From: Bacteroidales bacterium
Lineage (GTDB): Bacteria > Bacteroidota > Bacteroidia > Bacteroidales > Paludibacteraceae
Assembly (NCBI GenBank): GCA_900769555.1
Contig: CAAGHA010000190.1
Coordinates: forward strand, 1 to 48,539
Direction of reading: 5' to 3'
DNA: 48,539 nt
Part shown: positions 34,501 to 42,994 of the stretch, piece by piece
How the letters are laid out: every line of letters starts with the position of its first letter
How positions within the stretch are numbered: the stretch's first letter is position 1
Program-made: the position numbers and the translations under genes
Notes under the pieces: model-generated
Told to the model about the DNA's origin: nothing
The model's database searches: none
The model's input: the letters and a program-made list of their open reading frames with translations, nothing else

Positions 34501-36183
34501 AATTGGGAAACTATTGTCCCTTCAACAACAGAATTGTCAAAGAATATTTTTGCTCTTAATTTTAAGAAAGAGGTCTACTTCAGAGTCCTTTCGTCTGTTT
34601 CAGAAGCGGATTTGGCTGCATTTTTGAAAAATCAGGAATCAGGTTGTGGAAGCAATCAAATTTCTAACATTGTTGCTTTGAGATTGAATTCATTACGTCC
34701 TGTTAATTGGCCGGATTCTATTTGTGTATTGGATGAAGCCGTAACGTTGGTTGCCGATAAAGAGAGCGTTGGAACAATTGCAGAAGGATATGCTTTGAAA
34801 TGGTTTGTTAAGAAAGAAGGCGCAACTGAGTTTGAAGTGATTTCTGAGTTTGAGAACAAAGATACTCTTGTGTTAAAATTAGATGAAACGTCTGTAATTC
34901 GTATGGCAATTGAAAATGAATCGGTTGTTGTTAGCGAATTTAAACAATCTATTTTTGTTGAACAGGCTCTTTCATTCGTATTGAAATCAGATAAGGATAC
35001 GGTATGTTTCGGTGATGAAGTTCAATTCTCGGCTGAAGTACTTTCCGGTGCAATTGGTTCTTTCTTGTGGAATAATACTGAAACATCTTCTGAATACAAT
35101 GTAGAGGCTGATTCTATTGATTATATTTTGAAAGCAACTTCCAAGTTTGGTCATTGTCCGGCTCAATCGGATACAATTCGTTTGGTTGTAGATTCTCCAA
35201 TTGATATTGTACTCCAATCTTCAAAATCTGTGATTTGTGAAAACGAAACCAATGAAGTATCGTTGTATATTGATTCAAAAGATATGTCGATTTCATCTTT
35301 GATATGGAGTGACGGTTCTACTACCGATACAATAAAGGTTTTGCCAACTACAACATCCGAATATTCATTGACGGCTACTTCTAAATACAATAAATGTCCG
35401 TCTGTAAAAAAAGAAATTTCGATAGAGGTGAAAGAGTTGATGTCGATTTCGATAAATGCAGATAAGTCGTCTGTTTGTCAAACCGGCAACGATAGCATTA
35501 TACTATCTGTTATACCTACATCAGGTGTACCTACAACGTATGTTTGGTTTGATGGTGTAGAAACAGCAGATTCTGTTCGAAAAGTAAAACTGGATACATC
35601 AACCAATGTTTGGGCAGTTGCTAAAAATGGTGTATGTCAAGATTCTGAGGCTGATTCGTTCTCAGTACAAGTGGCGAAACCGGCAGAAATCGAATTGAAT
35701 ACATCGAATAAGATTTTTGAATATGGTGTGGATATTGATTTAAGTGTAGATACATCCTCATTTGTTTTTGGTCCATTCTCCTGGATTTCTGTCGATGAAC
35801 AGGGTAATGAGCAAATCCTTTCGATAACAGATGAATTACAATTCTCTGATATGCCTTCGACAAGTGTTACTTATTATGTAACGGCTGACAATGGTGCCTG
35901 TCCGATTATTAAGAGTGGATCGATTGTTGCTAATTTGATTGATAATATTGAGATTCCGACCGTTATAACTCCTCATACAGCAGATGGAATCAATGATGAT
36001 TTTATGCCGGGTTATCGTACAATCATTTATAATCGTTATGGAGATGTTGTCAGCGACTCTGATGATGGTTGGGACGGTATGTTCCGCGGAGAATTGGCAG
36101 ATCCGGGTGTTTATATCTACTCTTTAATCTTAAAAGATGGTAGAGAGATTAAAGGAACAATTGAAGTGTTTAAGAAACAATAG
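31561..36183 (+). CDS. Giant T9SS type B surface protein (adhesin-like)
   Basis: The ATG at 31561 gives a signal peptide (MKFFFKTLVLVLLFCAKIGG); the GTG at 31513 upstream does not. The product has 1,540 residues. From about 25 to 840 it carries many beta-sandwich units of carboxypeptidase-regulatory/prealbumin type (GKKVTIHKLSDDE, DVNGVATFVLPKGKYTY), with an acidic linker near 295. A Big2-like Ig domain follows at about 845-930 (LVWSIDNEILARVSSDGV), then Ig-like repeats with VCFGDEVQFSAEV-type starts at about 1140-1450. The end (about 1461-1540) is a type B sorting domain: PTVITPHTADGINDDF, IYNRYGDVV, GWDGMFRGELADPGVYIY. Such proteins are exported by the T9SS and held at the surface. It is followed by OmpA-like and PorP genes. 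Confidence 0.88.
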   Translation: MKFFFKTLVLVLLFCAKIGGVNSQGILIFEISDVKNRPVSGLSIDVKKDGVLYKNYQTDASGRLVDMSIPEGDYTYSFDYGDLNVGAFTINKSDWVWIDLDYRTVTITFRDDANTLLEGKKVTIHKLSDDEEKTYVGEKFSDVNGVATFVLPKGKYTYTTFRGTETIEVNDENINSLVTVTSGEITHQTHFCFIKESGEKVEVYAKDILVTHIAPDSLYLFGAVDAYSNTIAYGYYLYNTTENYVSCPAGTYTCKVETRDYGTVVDTFVVDDNDMLVNNIVNIVLPDLPASSGSQEEEEEDVEGEMGIGEEVTPGTPYTISVKVLMKSDSITPIAGALCSLLDPIKGLESKYNLSDDYGWAGWYVTPDYTYDVAVLNDTVYGVSVTSDTTLYFYLDESDFTKVYFDFYYGEEKFDPVSVREIILWNSKDVKRDWSYYPTPMPNGTFSFEKPVLCPRGIFNFIFNISEKDYNQRFRYYFEVTETDSVLRVPITLTPYYNVEINVLDINGMNFESRQYVHVESTLIMSDIPTDSLGKFTGRFIEDNYVFSVFGDTQRVELRSDTTLTFKAKASVSQKVLFQFLHDGKLVYPQIMSMNLYDKNGQLYSKTVSTRIEDYQGNGEAWVFSEPTICVPNDYTVEYVLKDYEYNGTYSNTFSIKDPLSPDTTIYIVVPVKRCVTITIKDANLDLVNGVFGNIYKYGEDGNLLPTTDYDDASHSSLRTNSSGEIRDYLVPGRYQIRILDIVRDFIVKDYDLNFDIISGTKLYDVKYVVMYEKSKNPGVNILLDVNKDSAFYSTNYTDDNGVVELFCEAGNYSYYLHYGENNRDTFVISNDTTIYIYLEDPVLIENLNILGCACISHGDSLTLIPDFYPQNSTVKDLVWSIDNEILARVSSDGVLIANKVVTEGFVKVTATTQDGSGVVSEKFFYVGGEECGVAPQLSIGSVGVTEIPLTTDSVLLTITLPADDKFDRYFAYQVSSDTINWETIVPSTTELSKNIFALNFKKEVYFRVLSSVSEADLAAFLKNQESGCGSNQISNIVALRLNSLRPVNWPDSICVLDEAVTLVADKESVGTIAEGYALKWFVKKEGATEFEVISEFENKDTLVLKLDETSVIRMAIENESVVVSEFKQSIFVEQALSFVLKSDKDTVCFGDEVQFSAEVLSGAIGSFLWNNTETSSEYNVEADSIDYILKATSKFGHCPAQSDTIRLVVDSPIDIVLQSSKSVICENETNEVSLYIDSKDMSISSLIWSDGSTTDTIKVLPTTTSEYSLTATSKYNKCPSVKKEISIEVKELMSISINADKSSVCQTGNDSIILSVIPTSGVPTTYVWFDGVETADSVRKVKLDTSTNVWAVAKNGVCQDSEADSFSVQVAKPAEIELNTSNKIFEYGVDIDLSVDTSSFVFGPFSWISVDEQGNEQILSITDELQFSDMPSTSVTYYVTADNGACPIIKSGSIVANLIDNIEIPTVITPHTADGINDDFMPGYRTIIYNRYGDVVSDSDDGWDGMFRGELADPGVYIYSLILKDGREIKGTIEVFKKQ

Positions 36184-36205
36184 ACAATAATTAGAATAGA
36201 TAAAG

Positions 36206-37609
36206 ATGAAAAGGTTAATATCCTTATTTTATGTCGCTGTCTGTGTGTTACCGATTTTTAGTGCGCAAGTGGCAAATTTCGAGAATGGCGAAAATGTTAA
36301 ATTTAATCAGGTTTTATCCCGTTACAAGAATAATAGTGTTGTATTTTTAAGAAATGATAGTTTCTTTATTGCAGAGTTGGATAGTCTGGGAAAAATCGTA
36401 AATAGTACTTACACTCCTGATTTTGACCGAATTAAACCTGAGGGGCAGTTCGCATATTCTGAAAAGAGTGGGGAACTTTATTATGTTAATGGCGGAAAGT
36501 TGTTTAAAGCGAAACAACGTAGAAGTGGTAAGTGGGTAAATAGTGCTTATATTTCAGTGAAGGGTTCTGAAGTTAAACGTGATAAATACCCCGGTTCTGT
36601 TTTGGCTTATGCCAATTGGAGATATATGCCGAAAGATTCTATTGTTATTGTAAATCCATCAATAAATAGTCAAGGTGACGTTCTTTACTTCTCTTCTAAT
36701 ATGAATAACACGAAGGGTAAAGATATTTGGGAAATGTCTAAGGATCAAAATGGCGAGTGGGGTAATCCGGTTCGTATGGATGCGAGTGTAAATACAGTGG
36801 ATGCTGATGAAGATTTTCCGTTTGTGAATGATGAAGGTATGTTGGTGTTTGTTTCCAATAGAGGAAATGCTTCTAAATCGGATTCTACTTATAGTTTGTT
36901 CTCAAAAAGTGTACCTGTCGATTATGAACAATACAATAAGGCTAAAGAAGAGAGATTGTTAGCGGCTTTGAAACGCGATTCTATCGAGAGACAAGAACGT
37001 CTGTTAGAAGAGCAAAGATTGGTTGAGGAAAGACATGTGGCAGATTCGATTCTTTTTGCAAGCTTGACTAATGGAAAGGAGGACGCTTCCGGTAAGTTGA
37101 TTGGAGACTCTTCGTTTGCAATGGCAGACACAGTAATATCTGCACCGAATGTTAAGAAAAACACCCCCTCTGATCGTCCGGAGGTTTCTTTCGCATCGGT
37201 AGATTCTGTAATTGCGGCAGCGAAATCAAATCCGAATGCTGTTGTTAAAATTTCTGATAATGTTTATGGTACGTTGGATAAACGTATTTTCTATTTCGAT
37301 TATGACAAACAAGTGGCGAATGGTACTTTTGAACGTGATATTTTAATCGTTCTCGACTTTATAAACGCTTTCCCTAATAGTGATTTCTTAATTGTGGGTC
37401 ATACCGATGAGCGTGGATCTTTGGAGTACAATGAAGCACTTTCGTTAAGACGTGCACAATGGGTTATGTTCCAATTGTTGATGAAAGATGTTTCTCCTTA
37501 CCGTTTGAACGTAAAAGGAGAGGGTGAGTTAAAGCCGATTGTAAAGGATGCTAAAACGGAGGCTGAGCATCAAAAGAACCGTCGAGTAGAAATTTTAAAG
37601 TTGAACTAA
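36206..37609 (+). CDS. OmpA-domain protein of a T9SS adhesin cassette
   Basis: A protein of 467 residues with a signal peptide (MKRLISLFYVAVCVLPIFSA) and no lipobox. Residues 130-225 include PD40/beta-propeller-like strands (NSQGDVLYFSSNM, NDEGMLVFVSNRG). A charged helical stretch (NKAKEERLLAALKRDSIERQ) lies near 245-275. The C-terminal OmpA domain at about 355-467 holds IFYFDYDKQVANG, LIVGHTDERGSLEYNEALS and LRRAQWV, the peptidoglycan-binding motif set. It should tie an outer-membrane complex to the cell wall, as PorE does for the T9SS. It lies between the adhesin (22 bases upstream) and porP-like genes (24 bases downstream). Confidence 0.88.
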   Translation: MKRLISLFYVAVCVLPIFSAQVANFENGENVKFNQVLSRYKNNSVVFLRNDSFFIAELDSLGKIVNSTYTPDFDRIKPEGQFAYSEKSGELYYVNGGKLFKAKQRRSGKWVNSAYISVKGSEVKRDKYPGSVLAYANWRYMPKDSIVIVNPSINSQGDVLYFSSNMNNTKGKDIWEMSKDQNGEWGNPVRMDASVNTVDADEDFPFVNDEGMLVFVSNRGNASKSDSTYSLFSKSVPVDYEQYNKAKEERLLAALKRDSIERQERLLEEQRLVEERHVADSILFASLTNGKEDASGKLIGDSSFAMADTVISAPNVKKNTPSDRPEVSFASVDSVIAAAKSNPNAVVKISDNVYGTLDKRIFYFDYDKQVANGTFERDILIVLDFINAFPNSDFLIVGHTDERGSLEYNEALSLRRAQWVMFQLLMKDVSPYRLNVKGEGELKPIVKDAKTEAEHQKNRRVEILKLN

Positions 37610-37633
37610 CATCGATTATAAGGAGAAATTAAA

Positions 37634-38539
37634 ATGAATAGATTAAATAGATATATTATAAGAGTTATATTCAGTATATCGTCCTTGTTGTTTTGTTGTA
37701 CGATGAGTGCGCAACAAGATTTGATGATGTCTCAACAACTATTTTCTCGTATCAATGTCAATCCGGCAGGTACGGGTAATAATGATAAATTCGACCTATT
37801 TGTTTTGGGTCGTTTTCAATGGGTAGGGGTTGATAATGGACCTAAGACAGGGTTGCTCAACTTTTCTGGTTATAGTGAAAAGTTGAAGTCGAGTCTTGGT
37901 TTGTCTGTTTATTACGACCATTTAGGTATCGGACATAGTACAACCAATGCGCAAATCGTCTATTCTTATCATTTGGATTTGAGTGAAAAGTATATTTTGT
38001 CTATGGGTATCTCCGGAGGTGTGAATTTTGGTTATTTCAATCCTGCCGACAATACTATGCGTGATAAGGTTGAGTATGGAATGGAGACCTATGTTCAAGA
38101 TAAAACCACTGAGATTACTCCGGATATTAATTTAGGGTTTGAGTTTACTTCCAAAATTTGGATGGTAGGTGTCTCTTGTACACACTTGTTGAACGACTCT
38201 TCAACTACATTTAAGTCGGGTCGTCACTACTATTTGTATGGCCGTGCATTACTTCCTATTTCGTCTCATTTCGATATTGCTCCGGCTCTCTCTTATATGC
38301 ATAAGGGAAAAATTAATAATATCGAGATTAACGCAATGTTGTTTTACAACAAATTTATTTGGGGAGGTGTAACATGGAAACCAGATTTGTCTAACCCTGC
38401 CAATATGTCGTTGTTGGCTATTACTGCAGGATTTGAGTGGAACAAATATAGAATTGGATATACATATAATATGAATCTAGGTAGATGCAATAATTTGCCG
38501 TCTAATACGCACGACATCTTGTTGTCGATGCAGTTCTAA
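37634..38539 (+). CDS. PorP/SprF-family T9SS outer-membrane protein
   Basis: A protein of 301 residues with a signal peptide ending at SAQ, then the family start QQDLMMSQQLFSRINVNPAGTG. The rest alternates amphipathic strands (LGLSVYYDHLGIGHSTTNAQ, GFEWNKYRIGYTYNMNLG) and ends in LLSMQF, a typical beta-barrel C-terminus. PorP/SprF-like proteins are often encoded directly downstream of type B sorting-domain proteins and are required for their secretion or attachment, as SprF is for SprB. This gene is therefore the probable dedicated partner of the protein at 31561, not necessarily the housekeeping PorP. A terminator follows at 38565. Confidence 0.93.
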   Translation: MNRLNRYIIRVIFSISSLLFCCTMSAQQDLMMSQQLFSRINVNPAGTGNNDKFDLFVLGRFQWVGVDNGPKTGLLNFSGYSEKLKSSLGLSVYYDHLGIGHSTTNAQIVYSYHLDLSEKYILSMGISGGVNFGYFNPADNTMRDKVEYGMETYVQDKTTEITPDINLGFEFTSKIWMVGVSCTHLLNDSSTTFKSGRHYYLYGRALLPISSHFDIAPALSYMHKGKINNIEINAMLFYNKFIWGGVTWKPDLSNPANMSLLAITAGFEWNKYRIGYTYNMNLGRCNNLPSNTHDILLSMQF

Positions 38540-38564
38540 TATTCATAAATTTTGAAGTTATTTT

Positions 38565-38598
38565 GAGGGTGTCTCGAAATGAGGCATCCTCTTTTTTT
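38565..38598 (+). terminator. Intrinsic terminator of the adhesin operon
   Basis: GAGGGTGTCTC (38565-38575) pairs with GAGGCATCCTC (38581-38591), with two G-T pairs and a five-base loop, followed by seven T. Confidence 0.85.
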
Positions 38599-38640
38599 TA
38601 TTTGTAAATTGTGTCGTGTAAACAACAGAAAAAGCCACTA

Positions 38641-38961
38641 CTTCCCCACGCCGGTTACAATTTTCAAATCTCAATAGAGAATCAATTTATCACCGACTTT
38701 GTTATTGTTCCATCCTACCGATACTTTGACGACTACACCCTTTTTAGACTCGTTCCATAAACGATATGGGTATTACCTTTCGGTTGCAGTAGCCGATGCC
38801 GGATACGGTTCGGAAGAGAACTATCGCTTTATGGAAGAGTCAGGCATGGAAGCCTATGTAAAATATAACTGCGTCCACATTGTAAATCGACCCCGATATA
38901 CACTAAATTTTTCGATAAAAACTTCAAATCTAAGGAAGAATTTCGCTCAATTCTCATAGGG
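38641..38961 (+). pseudogene. IS1182-like transposase fragment, frameshifted
   Basis: Frame 38641-38700 reads LPHAGYNFQISIENQFITDF; after a one-base shift near 38698 the frame from 38699 reads LLFHPTDTLTTTPFLDSFHK and VAVADAGYGSEENYRFMEES. This is the central DDE-transposase region (second Asp of the catalytic triad in ADAGYGSEENY) of IS1182-type elements. The N-terminal part, the last third with the catalytic Glu, and clear insertion-sequence ends are missing. After about 38880 the similarity ends and another frame reads KFFDKNFKSKEEFRSI to a TAA at 38962-38964. The copy is dead. Confidence 0.75.
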
Positions 38962-38968
38962 TAAAAAG

Positions 38969-39008
38969 AGAGGGTGCATCAGAAACCAAATTCTGGTACA
39001 CCCTCTTT
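38969..39008. terminator. Bidirectional terminator-like hairpin
   Basis: AGAGGGTGCATCAGAA (38969-38984) pairs with TTCTGGTACACCCTCT (38991-39006) with two mismatches around a six-base loop. It can serve the transposase remnant on the plus strand or the fab operon on the minus strand. Between it and fabZ (39009-39163) nothing else is seen. Confidence 0.7.
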
Positions 39009-39163
39009 AATTTGTTTATTCGGCAAAATTAGAATAAACTACAGAGTCTTAATCATGAATCCATCGTTTAAATTCCTTAAATTAAGGCTCAGTGTTGATG
39101 TAAAACTAATTAAGTAGACTAATCTTATTATATTTATACAATTATGCTTTCTAAAATAATTGT

Positions 39164-39592
39164 CTAAAGAGCCTTATCTTTGTCAATTAAAGCGAAAGAT
39201 AAGTCGCCTTGTACACATCGCTTCCCGTTAACCTCTGCAAACGCCTCCACAAAGATGATAGGACCTCTGCGATTGGTGATTTTAGCAGTAACCTCAATAG
39301 TATCACCAGGTCTGACAGGTTGTTTAAAGCGGACATTGTTAATTCCCGCATACAAAGGAACCTTTCCCTTGATATCATCTCCTAACAAGAGTCCACTGGC
39401 TTGTGCCATAATTTCACATTGAATAACACCCGGAACAACCGGATTTCCAGGGAAATGTCCCTTTAAGAAAAATTCCTCACCCGTAACATAATACTTTCCG
39501 TGAGCTATGTTGTCAGAATCGATTTCCAACGAATCGATTAACAACATAGGCTCTCGGTGAGGTAGAAATTCTTTCACATCTTCGCGTGTCAT
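39164..39592 (-). CDS. fabZ: 3-hydroxyacyl-ACP dehydratase FabZ
   Basis: A protein of 142 residues with the hot-dog fold signature LKGHFPGNPVVPGVIQCE, containing His46 and the catalytic Glu60, and the start FLPHREPMLLID. It dehydrates 3-hydroxyacyl-ACP in fatty acid elongation. In many Bacteroidota the housekeeping FabZ is fused to LpxC; this is a stand-alone gene. It is the last of a four-gene minus-strand operon, 30 bases after fabF. Confidence 0.93.
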   Translation of the reverse strand: MTREDVKEFLPHREPMLLIDSLEIDSDNIAHGKYYVTGEEFFLKGHFPGNPVVPGVIQCEIMAQASGLLLGDDIKGKVPLYAGINNVRFKQPVRPGDTIEVTAKITNRRGPIIFVEAFAEVNGKRCVQGDLSFALIDKDKAL

Positions 39593-39622
39593 ATTTAGTC
39601 GTTAAATGGATTAGGTATATAT

Positions 39623-40861
39623 TTAATTATTATATTTTCTTATTGCGACGCAAGCATTGTGACCACCAAATCCCAATGAGTTGGATGCAGCAATCGTTAA
39701 ATCCGCCTTCACTGCCTTATTAGGAGTGTAGTTCAAGTCACAATTAGGATCCGGATTTTGTAATCCGATTGTAGGAGTTACAATACCCTCTTTCAAAGAG
39801 AGTGCAGAAACAATAATCTCTACAGCACCGGCAGCTCCTAACATGTGTCCGGTCATTGATTTTGAAGAACTGATGTGAGCACGAGAAGCCTCTTTTTCAC
39901 CCAAAGCACTCTTTATGGCAAGAGTTTCAGATTTGTCATTTAATGGAGTTCCCGTTCCATGAGCATTGATGTAAAGAGTGTCTTTCTCAGAATATCCTGC
40001 CTCATCTAAAGCCTCCTTAATAGCCTTAGCAGCGCAACTTCCATCAGGTTTAGGGGCAGTGTAGTGGTGAGCATCACAAGTATTACCATAGCCACAAACC
40101 TCAGCATAAATTTTTGCGCCACGTTGCACCGCATGTTCATACTCCTCAAGGATAACAATTCCTGCACCTTCTCCCATAACAAATCCTCCTCTTTCCGCAT
40201 CAAAAGGTAAAGACGCTTTTAGAGGGTCTGTTGATTTTGAAAGAGCCTTACTATTCATAAATCCTCCAACAGCAAGAGGTGTGATAGCCGCTTCAGAACC
40301 ACCTGCAATGATGGCATCAGCATAACCATGTTTGATTGCACGATAAGCTTCTCCAATTGCGTGAGAACTTGTAGCACAAGCTGTAACAACAGGTAAGCAA
40401 GGACCTTCTGCCTTATGAGAAATAGCAATATTTCCGGCAGCAATATTAGAAATTAACATAGGGATAAACAGAGGAGAAACACGGTTAGCACCATCTTCGT
40501 TCATCTTTGTACACTCTGATACAAAAGTATTTATTCCGCCAATTCCGGAACCAACATACACTCCGAAACGAGATGGATCTACATTTCCTTCTATATCACT
40601 ATCCTTAACAGCTTGTTGAGCTGCTGCCAATGCAAATTGACAAAATCGATCAGAACGTCTGGCTAATCCCTTGTCAACACCAAAGTTCTCAGCATTAAAA
40701 TCTTTTACTTCTGCTGCTAATTTGATAGCCATTCCTTCGGTTGAGTAGGAAGTAATCTCTCCAATACCGCAAACGCCCTCTTTAGCATTTTTCCAAAATG
40801 TAGCAATATCGCTTCCGATTGGAGATATCACGCCTAAACCGGTTATTACAACTCTTTTCAT
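39623..40861 (-). CDS. fabF: Beta-ketoacyl-ACP synthase II FabF
   Basis: A protein of 412 residues with the full condensing-enzyme active site: Cys162 (VTACATSSHA), His301 (NAHGTGTPLND) and His339 (KSMTGHMLGAAGA). The length and motifs match KAS II. It elongates acyl-ACP with malonyl-ACP. Its start codon directly abuts the fabK stop codon, showing translational coupling in the fabH-fabK-fabF-fabZ operon. Confidence 0.95.
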   Translation of the reverse strand: MKRVVITGLGVISPIGSDIATFWKNAKEGVCGIGEITSYSTEGMAIKLAAEVKDFNAENFGVDKGLARRSDRFCQFALAAAQQAVKDSDIEGNVDPSRFGVYVGSGIGGINTFVSECTKMNEDGANRVSPLFIPMLISNIAAGNIAISHKAEGPCLPVVTACATSSHAIGEAYRAIKHGYADAIIAGGSEAAITPLAVGGFMNSKALSKSTDPLKASLPFDAERGGFVMGEGAGIVILEEYEHAVQRGAKIYAEVCGYGNTCDAHHYTAPKPDGSCAAKAIKEALDEAGYSEKDTLYINAHGTGTPLNDKSETLAIKSALGEKEASRAHISSSKSMTGHMLGAAGAVEIIVSALSLKEGIVTPTIGLQNPDPNCDLNYTPNKAVKADLTIAASNSLGFGGHNACVAIRKYNN

Positions 40862-41806
40862 TTAAATTCTGTTTTTAGCATTTTTTAATAAATCTTCCGC
40901 CTCGTTCATCATTTTGCAAATTATTTCTTTAGCAGGTAAAATTTCTTTTACCATACCGGCTGATTGACCAGCCATGAAAGAACCCTCAGTAATGTTTCCG
41001 TCAACAGCAGCCTTTCTTAAAGAACCGGCTCCAAATGCCATGATTTGTTCATCTGTTGTGGTGTTTTCTTTCTCCATTGCAGCAAATTTGCGTGAGAAAG
41101 GTGTTTTCAAAGAACGAACAGGATGTCCCAAACGTTTTCCTGTTACAATCGTGTCAGTATCACCGGCGGCGATAATTTTGTTCTTATAGTTTTCGTGAAC
41201 ATTGCACTCCTCTGCAACTAAAAAGCAAGTTCCACATTGAACACCCTCTGCTCCTAACATGAATGAAGCTGCAACTCCACGTCCGTCTGCAATACCTCCG
41301 GCAGCAATGACAGGAATGTCAACAGCCGAGCAAACTTGAGGAACTAATGCCATTGTGTTCATTTCTCCAACATGACCTCCGGATTCACAACCCTCTGCAA
41401 TTACCGCACTTGCCCCCATTCTGGCTACACGAATTGCAACAGCGACAGAAGCTACGACAGGAACCACTTTAATTCCGGCTTCTAACCAATCTTTGATGTA
41501 TTTCGTTGGCATTCCTGCTCCGGTAGTAACTACAGGAACTTTCTCTTCAACAACAACCTTTGCTACTTCGTCAGCAAATGGACTCATTAACATGATGTTT
41601 ACACCAAAGTTCTTTTTTGTTAACTCTTTGCATTTGCGAATTTCTGTACGTAAATATTCTGCATTAGCATTCATTGCAGAAATGATTCCTAACCCACCTG
41701 CTTCAGAAACAGCTGCAGCCAATTTTGCATCGGAAATCCATGCCATACCACCTTGGAATATAGGATAGTCTATCCCGATAAGATCACAAATTTTACTTTT
41801 AATCAT
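40862..41806 (-). CDS. fabK: Enoyl-ACP reductase II FabK / nitronate monooxygenase family
   Basis: The ATG at 41806 (MIKSKICDLIGIDYPIFQGG) is preferred; a start at 41860 would add 18 residues and run into the fabH gap and the next gene's end. The 314-residue protein is an FMN TIM barrel with GGMAWISDAKLAAAVSEAGG at the start, EGCESGGHVGE near 145, and the phosphate-binding segment IAAGGIADGRGVA. This matches FabK, the flavin-dependent enoyl-ACP reductase, rather than FabI. The related 2-nitropropane dioxygenases share the fold, but the fab context supports FabK. Confidence 0.88.
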   Translation of the reverse strand: MIKSKICDLIGIDYPIFQGGMAWISDAKLAAAVSEAGGLGIISAMNANAEYLRTEIRKCKELTKKNFGVNIMLMSPFADEVAKVVVEEKVPVVTTGAGMPTKYIKDWLEAGIKVVPVVASVAVAIRVARMGASAVIAEGCESGGHVGEMNTMALVPQVCSAVDIPVIAAGGIADGRGVAASFMLGAEGVQCGTCFLVAEECNVHENYKNKIIAAGDTDTIVTGKRLGHPVRSLKTPFSRKFAAMEKENTTTDEQIMAFGAGSLRKAAVDGNITEGSFMAGQSAGMVKEILPAKEIICKMMNEAEDLLKNAKNRI

Positions 41807-41841
41807 ATTAATTGTATTCTGAAAAGTTATTTCTATTTTAT

Positions 41842-42798
41842 TTATATATTCTTTCCCCACTTAATTAAGCATGCTCCGGAAGTAAATCCTGCACCAAATG
41901 CACTAAATACTAAAACATCACCCTCGCTCAATTGTTCACTTTTATTCATTTCATCCAATAGAAGAGGGATGCTTGCTGACGAGGTGTTTCCGGTATGTTC
42001 AATATTATGAGGTAACTGACTCTCTTCCAAGTCCAACTGTCCTTTAATTGCCTCCAATATTCTCATGTTGGCTTGGTGGAGTAAGTAATATTTCACATCT
42101 TTACAACTTAGTTGTGCTTGCGTTAGTACGTTTTCAATGTCCTTTTTAGAGTTTTGAACGGCTAACTTAAATACATCTCTACCTTTCATAAACATATATG
42201 GGCATTTCTCTTCTGTTTTGTCAAAAGGTGAATTGCCATAATTTGCACCGCAAAATAGAGCGTCGGTGTGTTGAGTTTTTAAATGAAATTTGCAATCTTC
42301 ACCACCTTCTGTGACCAATACGGCTCCCGCTCCATCTCCGAATAGAACACAAGTCTCTCTTTGATTCCAATCAACAAATTTTGAGGGTTCTTCTGCGCAG
42401 ACGATTAAAACTTTTTTAGCTTTACCTGCTTTTATAAGAGAATCGGCTACGTCTAATGCGTATATAAATCCTGTACAAGCTGCATTTAAGTCTAATGTAG
42501 GACAATCTGTTCCAATTGTATCTTGAATAATAGTCGCTAAAGAAGGAATAATTGCATCATAAACGACCGTATGACACAATAGATAATCAATTTCACCAGC
42601 CTCTACCCCTGCATTCTTGATACAATCCAAACACGCCTTTGAAGCAAGTTCCGTAATTGTATCTGTGGATAAGATATTTCGACTTTGAATTCCGGTTCTT
42701 GTTCTTATCCACTCATCAGTAGTGTCTAAAAATTTCGTCAAGTCATTATTCGTAACAACTAGGTGCGGAGTTGCACTTCCTGTTCCAATGATTTTCAT
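41842..42798 (-). CDS. fabH: Beta-ketoacyl-ACP synthase III FabH
   Basis: The ATG at 42798 (MKIIGTGSATP) is chosen because homologues start with this strand; the open frame continues to 42846 but that overlaps the promoter. The 318-residue protein has the triad Cys108 (LNAACTGFIYAL), His241 (LLHQANMRI) and Asn271 (EHTGNTSSAS), and the DEWIRTRTGI motif. It starts fatty acid synthesis by joining an acyl-CoA to malonyl-ACP. It is the first gene of the fab operon. FabH is often beside rpmF, but rpmF here (13.4 kb) has no fabH next to it, so this may be the only copy or a second one. Confidence 0.93.
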   Translation of the reverse strand: MKIIGTGSATPHLVVTNNDLTKFLDTTDEWIRTRTGIQSRNILSTDTITELASKACLDCIKNAGVEAGEIDYLLCHTVVYDAIIPSLATIIQDTIGTDCPTLDLNAACTGFIYALDVADSLIKAGKAKKVLIVCAEEPSKFVDWNQRETCVLFGDGAGAVLVTEGGEDCKFHLKTQHTDALFCGANYGNSPFDKTEEKCPYMFMKGRDVFKLAVQNSKKDIENVLTQAQLSCKDVKYYLLHQANMRILEAIKGQLDLEESQLPHNIEHTGNTSSASIPLLLDEMNKSEQLSEGDVLVFSAFGAGFTSGACLIKWGKNI

Positions 42799-42843
42799 TA
42801 TCTTTAAATTTTGTAACGCAAAAATTCGCATTATTTTCGTTGG

Positions 42844-42851
42844 CAAAGGTA
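42844..42851 (-). promoter_or_regulatory. -7 promoter element for the fab operon
   Basis: On the minus strand TACCTTTG fits TAnnTTTG, 45 bases before the fabH start. Confidence 0.55.
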
Positions 42852-42963
42852 AGATTTACTTTTTTCATCTTTTTCTGAAAGGTGCGTATCTACTGAATTT
42901 TGGGACGAAATCACCTATTTAGGGGTGAGATATTTTATTGGTGGGTAAGAAGGAATTTTTCTA

Positions 42964-42994
42964 TTGTGTAGGTTAATTATTTTTTTTACTTTTG
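42964..42994 (+). promoter_or_regulatory. Promoter for the LytTR regulator gene
   Basis: TTG at 42964-42966 and TACTTTTG at 42987-42994, 20 bases apart. The upstream TTG codon at 42992 lies within this -7 element and cannot be the start; the ATG at 43013 leaves a leader of only about 12 bases. Confidence 0.6.

Noticed and set aside
38699..38959. Intact 86-residue gene
   Set aside because: It is the middle of an IS1182-like transposase read after a frameshift; both ends of the protein are missing.
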